This document shows, in pieces, positions 21,166 to 25,030 of a DNA stretch of 25,030 nucleotides. Source of the DNA: Eubacterium sp. (GTDB taxonomy: Bacteria; Bacillota_A; Clostridia; Lachnospirales; Lachnospiraceae); contig JAILEL010000447.1 of assembly GCA_024687845.1 (NCBI GenBank), positions 1 through 25,030 on the forward strand. Direction: 5' to 3'. The position numbers and the translations under genes were made by a program. The notes beneath the pieces are model-generated. The model was not told the origin of the DNA. It saw only the letters and a list, made by a program, of their open reading frames with translations, and did no database searches. Within the stretch, counting starts at the first letter, position 1, and the number at the start of each line of letters is the position of its first letter.

Positions 21166-21848
21166 TCATCATCACCAAATATATAACCCTTCCGCCAAAC
21201 AGTTTTAATGAGCTTCGGATTCTCCGGTTCTTCCTCGATCTTCTCCCTGAGCCATCTTACATGCACATTAAGTGTGGACTGTTCAACAAATGCGTCTCCC
21301 CACACTTCATTTATCATTTCGTCCTTATAAAGAAGTCTGCCTCTGTTCTTCATCATGAATACCAGGAGATCGTACATCTTGCCTCGGATTTCACATTCTT
21401 CTCCATCTCTATATACTGTCCTTTTATTCAGATTAACAGAGATGGTTTTATATTGCAAAACTTTCCTTTTATCACTTACTGATTCGCTTCTATGAAGAAG
21501 TGCCTTTATCTTTGCTATAAGTATCTCGGCTGATACCGGCTTTTCGACATAATCATCAGCTCCCAACTTATATCCCATAAGCTTGCTCTCATCATCGCTT
21601 CTGGCACTCATCATAATGATTGGAATATCCTTATGTTCCCTGATTGCTGTGCACGCCGCAAACCCATCTATCCCCGGGAGCATAAGGTCCAGCAGTATTA
21701 TCCTTACAAGCTGCGTCCCAAGATATTCTATTCCGTCTTCAGCCTTCGAAACTCCCTTTACGGTAAATCCATCTGCCTCCATAAAGTCTGTAAGTACAGC
21801 TCTTAATTCATCATCATCTTCAATTATAAGAATATCCGTCCTGTTCAT
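21162..21848 (-). CDS. OmpR/PhoB-family response regulator (VanR-like)
   Basis: 228 aa from the ATG at 21848. A TTG at 21863 would add five residues, but GAGAGA lies in front of the ATG. The receiver has the acidic cluster EDDDE, the phospho-accepting D54 in LLDLMLPGIDG, MMSARSD and YVEKPVS (lysine). The DNA-binding wing shows IRGKMYDLLVFMMKNRGRLL, STLNVHVRWLREKIE and TVWRKGYIFG. It follows the C45-like lipoprotein gene by 41 nt and is translationally coupled to its kinase. It may control its own operon or the TGAC-repeat promoter near 9730; the sequence does not decide. Confidence 0.94.
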   Translation of the reverse strand: MNRTDILIIEDDDELRAVLTDFMEADGFTVKGVSKAEDGIEYLGTQLVRIILLDLMLPGIDGFAACTAIREHKDIPIIMMSARSDDESKLMGYKLGADDYVEKPVSAEILIAKIKALLHRSESVSDKRKVLQYKTISVNLNKRTVYRDGEECEIRGKMYDLLVFMMKNRGRLLYKDEMINEVWGDAFVEQSTLNVHVRWLREKIEEEPENPKLIKTVWRKGYIFGDDD

Positions 21849-21889
21849 TTTCGTTTCTCTCAAACTATAAAAAAATCTTTACTAAAAAA

Positions 21890-23365
21890 TCAAAACCCAG
21901 CTTCTATCTTAACAAAGTCAGGGTGATTCACCACTCCCTCTTCTCCCGTGAAGCATACTTCTATATTACCAGTACTATAATCATAAATAATCGTCTGGAA
22001 TACATTTTCCGAATGCAGCCTCTGAATCTCGGATGGCATATCAATCTTTTCTCTAGTCACTATATCTTTGACGTCTGAAACTGTCAGCTTATCCTTTTCG
22101 TGAACCCAGGTATTAAACTTCGAGAATCTAACAAAGTTACTTTCCGTAGCAGTGAAATTATCATCTTGTCCTTCCGACATAAATGAATTAACAGCGCATA
22201 AGCTGTCCGGATTATCCCACGTAATCCCTTCCATCAGCGGAGTATCCTTATCTCTTAGTAATGCCTTTGGATCAAAGTCATCATCCAGTTCCTCCCTTTC
22301 AGTTTCAGGTATATCATCAAGACATATAACAAAATCTTCTGCCACGAAGCTATCCTTCTTATCCGTAATAAGTATATTATGCGAATATGTAAAGTTCCTG
22401 CTTTCTGAAACCATATATTCACCGATACTTCTGGCATCTGACATAGTTTCAAGTGCATATCTTAGCTCATAAGTATAACATTTTTTACCTTCGCATTCAT
22501 AGTCTAATCCGGTACCAACATCGAGAATGCCTACCATCACTTCCTTATCATTTATACCTGTTAACATATCCAGCATTCCGAGCACCGAAAATGTAACATA
22601 ACTGTTTTTCCTTTCTCCCATTTTAAAATGCGTCACAGCCTGTGCCTTACACATCTGATTCTCACTTCCCAGAGACCACTCAAGAGTTCTGCTGTTAATC
22701 TTATCTCCCGTAACAGTCTTATTCCCCCAAACCGATAATGCATTACAGTTTGTACCTCTGAGTGCGTCAGGTACCATCTGCATGAGAAGTGCTTCTTCGT
22801 AGCTTATTTTCCCATCACTCTCCATACCTTTATAGCCTCCGGATATAGCCTCAGCAAATCCATTCATTTCACTCAGGTAATCCTCCGGAATATTTTTTTT
22901 AAGCTCAGTTATCCTCTCGACAACCGGAGTATAATCATTACCAAGATTTGGAAATTCCATATTGATATTTTCATAAAGGTATGGTTCCATTATTTCTTCA
23001 AAATCAAATCCCAGTTTTTTGATGGTTTCTCCATATGCCCTTCCAACAGCTCCATAATCACCACCGGTATAATCCAGATATACTTCGTAGTAAGAAGGCT
23101 TCTTCTCTATGACACATAGTCCATCCTCTGAAGAAAATGATTTCTCCACCTCTTCAGATACTGACTCCTCACCCTCGTAGCTTTCAGTGTTAAGTACAGT
23201 CCCCACCGGAGATATACTGCTACCCCCAGAAACCTCCGGAACATAATTCTCATACGTTGTCGCCGACTGAGAGCAGCCACTAAGTAGTAAAGAGATAACT
23301 GCCATTATAGATATTCTTACTATTTTCTTATTTATTTTCTTATTTATTGTCTTATTTATTTTCAT
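21890..23365 (-). CDS. Surface lipoprotein of the C45-like (acyltransferase/amidase) Ntn-hydrolase fold
   Basis: 491 aa from the ATG at 23365 (a GTG at 23395 lies inside the ATPase gene). A lysine-rich n-region and LLLSGCSQ give a lipidated cysteine C31. After a serine/glutamate-rich linker the catalytic domain begins. RGTNCNALSVWG with C207 fits the nucleophile that becomes N-terminal in C45 and related Ntn hydrolases, and GDKINSRTLEW resembles their conserved G..GR(N/T)LDW block. Known relatives include acyl-CoA:6-aminopenicillanate acyltransferase, N-acyl amino-acid amidases and phospholipase-B-like proteins. The expected chemistry is therefore amide or ester cleavage outside the membrane; substrate unknown. 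It is encoded between an ABC ATPase and a regulator. Confidence 0.8.
   Translation of the reverse strand: MKINKTINKKINKKIVRISIMAVISLLLSGCSQSATTYENYVPEVSGGSSISPVGTVLNTESYEGEESVSEEVEKSFSSEDGLCVIEKKPSYYEVYLDYTGGDYGAVGRAYGETIKKLGFDFEEIMEPYLYENINMEFPNLGNDYTPVVERITELKKNIPEDYLSEMNGFAEAISGGYKGMESDGKISYEEALLMQMVPDALRGTNCNALSVWGNKTVTGDKINSRTLEWSLGSENQMCKAQAVTHFKMGERKNSYVTFSVLGMLDMLTGINDKEVMVGILDVGTGLDYECEGKKCYTYELRYALETMSDARSIGEYMVSESRNFTYSHNILITDKKDSFVAEDFVICLDDIPETEREELDDDFDPKALLRDKDTPLMEGITWDNPDSLCAVNSFMSEGQDDNFTATESNFVRFSKFNTWVHEKDKLTVSDVKDIVTREKIDMPSEIQRLHSENVFQTIIYDYSTGNIEVCFTGEEGVVNHPDFVKIEAGF
23327..23362 (-). repeat. Three 12-bp tandem units in the lipoprotein signal peptide
   Basis: Read on the plus strand, CTTATTTATTTT, CTTATTTATTGT and CTTATTTATTTT follow head-to-tail. 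In the protein they give KINK-TINK-KINK, the positively charged n-region. Since 12 is a multiple of three, gain or loss of a unit keeps the frame and changes only the charge and length of the signal peptide. Confidence 0.85.
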
Positions 23366-23370
23366 ATCTG

Positions 23371-24132
23371 TTACCAGCCCTGTTCCATCAGCCACTTATT
23401 TATCTTTCGCTCTCTCGCACCAAGCTCTGCCTCTGCTTCCAGTTTTCCAAGCTCTATCTCTCCTTCAATATGTCCATCTATCAGATATATAACTTTCTCG
23501 CTTGCAGCAGCAACTCTTGCACTGTGAGTTACCATCAGTATTGCGGTTCCTTCACGATTTACATTTATCAGCTCATTAATAACCTCTCCAGACGCCTTTG
23601 AATTAAGAGCACCTGTAGGCTCATCGGCAAAAAGAACCTTCGGATGATTTATAAGCGCCCGACAGAGACATGCTCTCTGAAGCTGACCTCCTGACACTTC
23701 TGTGATCTTATTATCTGCTATCTCTATGATTCCCAGACGTCTCATTAAAGTCTCCGCCTCTTCTCTGACCTTCACCCTGCTCTCGAGTCCTGCATGAAAT
23801 CCTGGAAGAAGTATGTTATCCAATATACAGAGCTTCTTCATCATATACATCTGCTGAAAGATAAATCCCATATTGAGCAAACGTATCTTTGCCATCTCTT
23901 TATCATTAAGGGCTGCAAGGTTTTGATCCATGAACACTATATCTCCGGAGGTTGCCCTGTCCATTCCACTAACCGTATAGAGCATAGTCGACTTACCACT
24001 TCCGGATGGCCCCATTATCGTGATGAATTCACCCTTCTTTAATGTAAAATCTATATTTCTAAGAACATTATTACTATATTTATTTACTATATAAGTCTTA
24101 CAAAGACCTTTCACGTCTATAACATTTTCCAT
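23371..24132 (-). CDS. ABC exporter ATPase, MacB/LolD type (module with the partial permease)
   Basis: 253 aa with Walker A GPSGSGKST, Q-loop FQQMYMMKKLCILDNILLPG, signature VSGGQLQRACLCRAL, Walker B VLFADEPTGALN and H-loop VTHSA. Where most MacB-like ATPases have SGGQQQR it has SGGQLQR, and after the Walker B region it reads DEPTGALN for DEPTGNLD. A C-terminal tail of about 25 residues, rich in E, A and K (LGKLEAEAELGARERKINKW), goes beyond the usual end. GAGGA precedes the ATG, 7 nt after the permease stop. Confidence 0.94.
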   Translation of the reverse strand: MENVIDVKGLCKTYIVNKYSNNVLRNIDFTLKKGEFITIMGPSGSGKSTMLYTVSGMDRATSGDIVFMDQNLAALNDKEMAKIRLLNMGFIFQQMYMMKKLCILDNILLPGFHAGLESRVKVREEAETLMRRLGIIEIADNKITEVSGGQLQRACLCRALINHPKVLFADEPTGALNSKASGEVINELINVNREGTAILMVTHSARVAAASEKVIYLIDGHIEGEIELGKLEAEAELGARERKINKWLMEQGW

Positions 24133-24139
24133 AGTAAAC

Positions 24140-25030
24140 TTAATCCTCTCTTATATTCCAAAGGTTTATTCCCTTAACCTTAATCAGGCAGACTCTCATA
24201 GCTATAAGTCCGATTCCCAGAACTACTGCAGGAACTATTACCAGTCCATCCAAAACAGCCGGTACAAAATGAAACCTGGTAACTCCAAAGGTTCCAAAGA
24301 CACCTCCCGCAAATCTGTCTACTAATGTATATTCCCCTATAACACCTAAAATATATGCAACAATAATTATCAGAAGCATCCTGACCATCTGCCATTTTCT
24401 GATGTCCGAATTCGAGAAACCAACACATTTCAGCATTGCAACTCCCGGTGTTTCCCGAGCCAGTTCAACTGTCATATAAAGAGTTGTATTCAGAGATAAT
24501 ATAAAAGCGATCATAATGGAGAGTATGATCTTAAGCGCATTTATAGTTCCGATGATATAACCGAAATTATCAGCCATAGCTTCCTCTTTCTTCTTTATAA
24601 CATCGCTACCGTACTGTGCACGAAGCTTTTCTATATATCCTGTCTTTTCTGATTCAGGACATTCCAGCCATAAGTCAGTAAGTCTGGTCATTGTCTCGTA
24701 AGCACCTGAATACTCATTTCCTGCTATAGCTCTTGACTCACCGCCTTCCATGATGTCAAAGAAGCCTGTTATAATAAATTCCCGCTGAACCGTATGTTTT
24801 CCTATCATGTCATCATCATATTCTTCAAGTTCTATGGTCAGCTTATCTCCTACTTTCAGTCCTTCCTTTTTAGCCGTAAAATAGCTCATTATTATCTCAT
24901 TTTTATGAACCGGAAGCTTTCCGCCTTTTCTAAGTGGTATCCTCTCGTTATAAGTGTCCCCATATAAAAGTGATATAGATATATCCTCTTTATCCTCTCT
25001 TTTAATCTCGGCCTCGGTCCCACTCATATA
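24140..25030 (-). CDS. FtsX/MacB-type ABC permease, C-terminal part (start outside window)
   Basis: The frame is open to the window edge (the codon at 25028-25030 encodes Tyr, ahead of the first Met at 25027), so the N-terminus lies beyond. The visible ~296 residues comprise the end of an outer domain (LRKGGKLPVHKNEIIMSYFTAKKEGL in pieces, KVGDKLTIEL). The FtsX core follows, with helices at about 160-185, 210-230 and 245-272. The cytoplasmic loop ETPGVAMLKCVGFSNSDIRK is the FtsX signature. It pairs with the ATPase 7 nt downstream. Start, full length and promoter cannot be seen. Confidence 0.9.
   Translation of the reverse strand, partial: YMSGTEAEIKREDKEDISISLLYGDTYNERIPLRKGGKLPVHKNEIIMSYFTAKKEGLKVGDKLTIELEEYDDDMIGKHTVQREFIITGFFDIMEGGESRAIAGNEYSGAYETMTRLTDLWLECPESEKTGYIEKLRAQYGSDVIKKKEEAMADNFGYIIGTINALKIILSIMIAFILSLNTTLYMTVELARETPGVAMLKCVGFSNSDIRKWQMVRMLLIIIVAYILGVIGEYTLVDRFAGGVFGTFGVTRFHFVPAVLDGLVIVPAVVLGIGLIAMRVCLIKVKGINLWNIRED

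Noticed and set aside
1..25030. CRISPR arrays, tRNA or rRNA genes, phage genes or a complete insertion sequence with transposase
   Set aside because: None was seen. The repeats present are short tandem units or paired inverted ends, not regularly spaced repeats with unique spacers.

Overview
The window looks like the chromosome of a low-GC, Gram-positive anaerobe of the class Clostridia, most likely a Lachnospiraceae (Butyrivibrio, Roseburia or a relative). This rests on AT-rich DNA, AGGAGG-type ribosome sites, consensus sigma-A promoters, a short clostridial-type ThiF, lipoproteins with Gram-positive signal peptides, and the absence of outer-membrane functions. The genus is inference. Every gene I accept is on the minus strand, so transcription runs from high to low coordinates.

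Layout in transcription order. (1) 25030-17114 reads as one long operon: a MacB/FtsX-type permease (cut by the window edge), its ATPase, a surface lipoprotein of the C45-like Ntn-hydrolase fold, an OmpR-family regulator, a sensor kinase, a HAD-tyrosine phosphatase fusion and two GNAT acetyltransferases. It ends at a strong intrinsic terminator. (2) 17011-11511 starts at a near-ideal promoter with an 18-bp palindrome downstream. It encodes a secreted M13 zinc metallopeptidase, a second large FtsX permease whose start nearly abuts the peptidase stop, and the matching ATPase. (3) 11270-9763 is a single MFS exporter gene with its own palindrome-bearing promoter, a leader hairpin and a terminator. 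(4) 9760-3283 encodes a third ABC exporter (ATPase plus 979-aa permease), a small calcium-loop lipoprotein, and a second two-component system whose kinase has almost no extracellular part. (5) 3256-1 is a thiamine thiazole operon, promoter - TPP riboswitch - terminator - thiS-thiF-thiG-thiH-thiE (cut off).

Regions 1, 2 and 4 repeat one theme: a MacB-like exporter combined with an exported enzyme or lipoprotein, and in two cases a two-component system. The likely common job is export or sensing of peptides, lipids or antimicrobials at the envelope. Substrates cannot be read from the sequence.

The least expected signal is a family of tiny mobile elements. A 135-bp element at 5052-5186 has 13-bp terminal inverted repeats and a perfect 8-bp target duplication. 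A 19-bp sequence identical to its left end sits at 17974-17992 with its own perfect 8-bp duplication, and it has rewritten the C-terminus of an acetyltransferase. A third, decayed copy lies at 8907. A separate, heavily folded 105-bp palindromic element lies inside the peptidase-exporter operon, and four tandem 17-bp units lie between a response regulator and its kinase.
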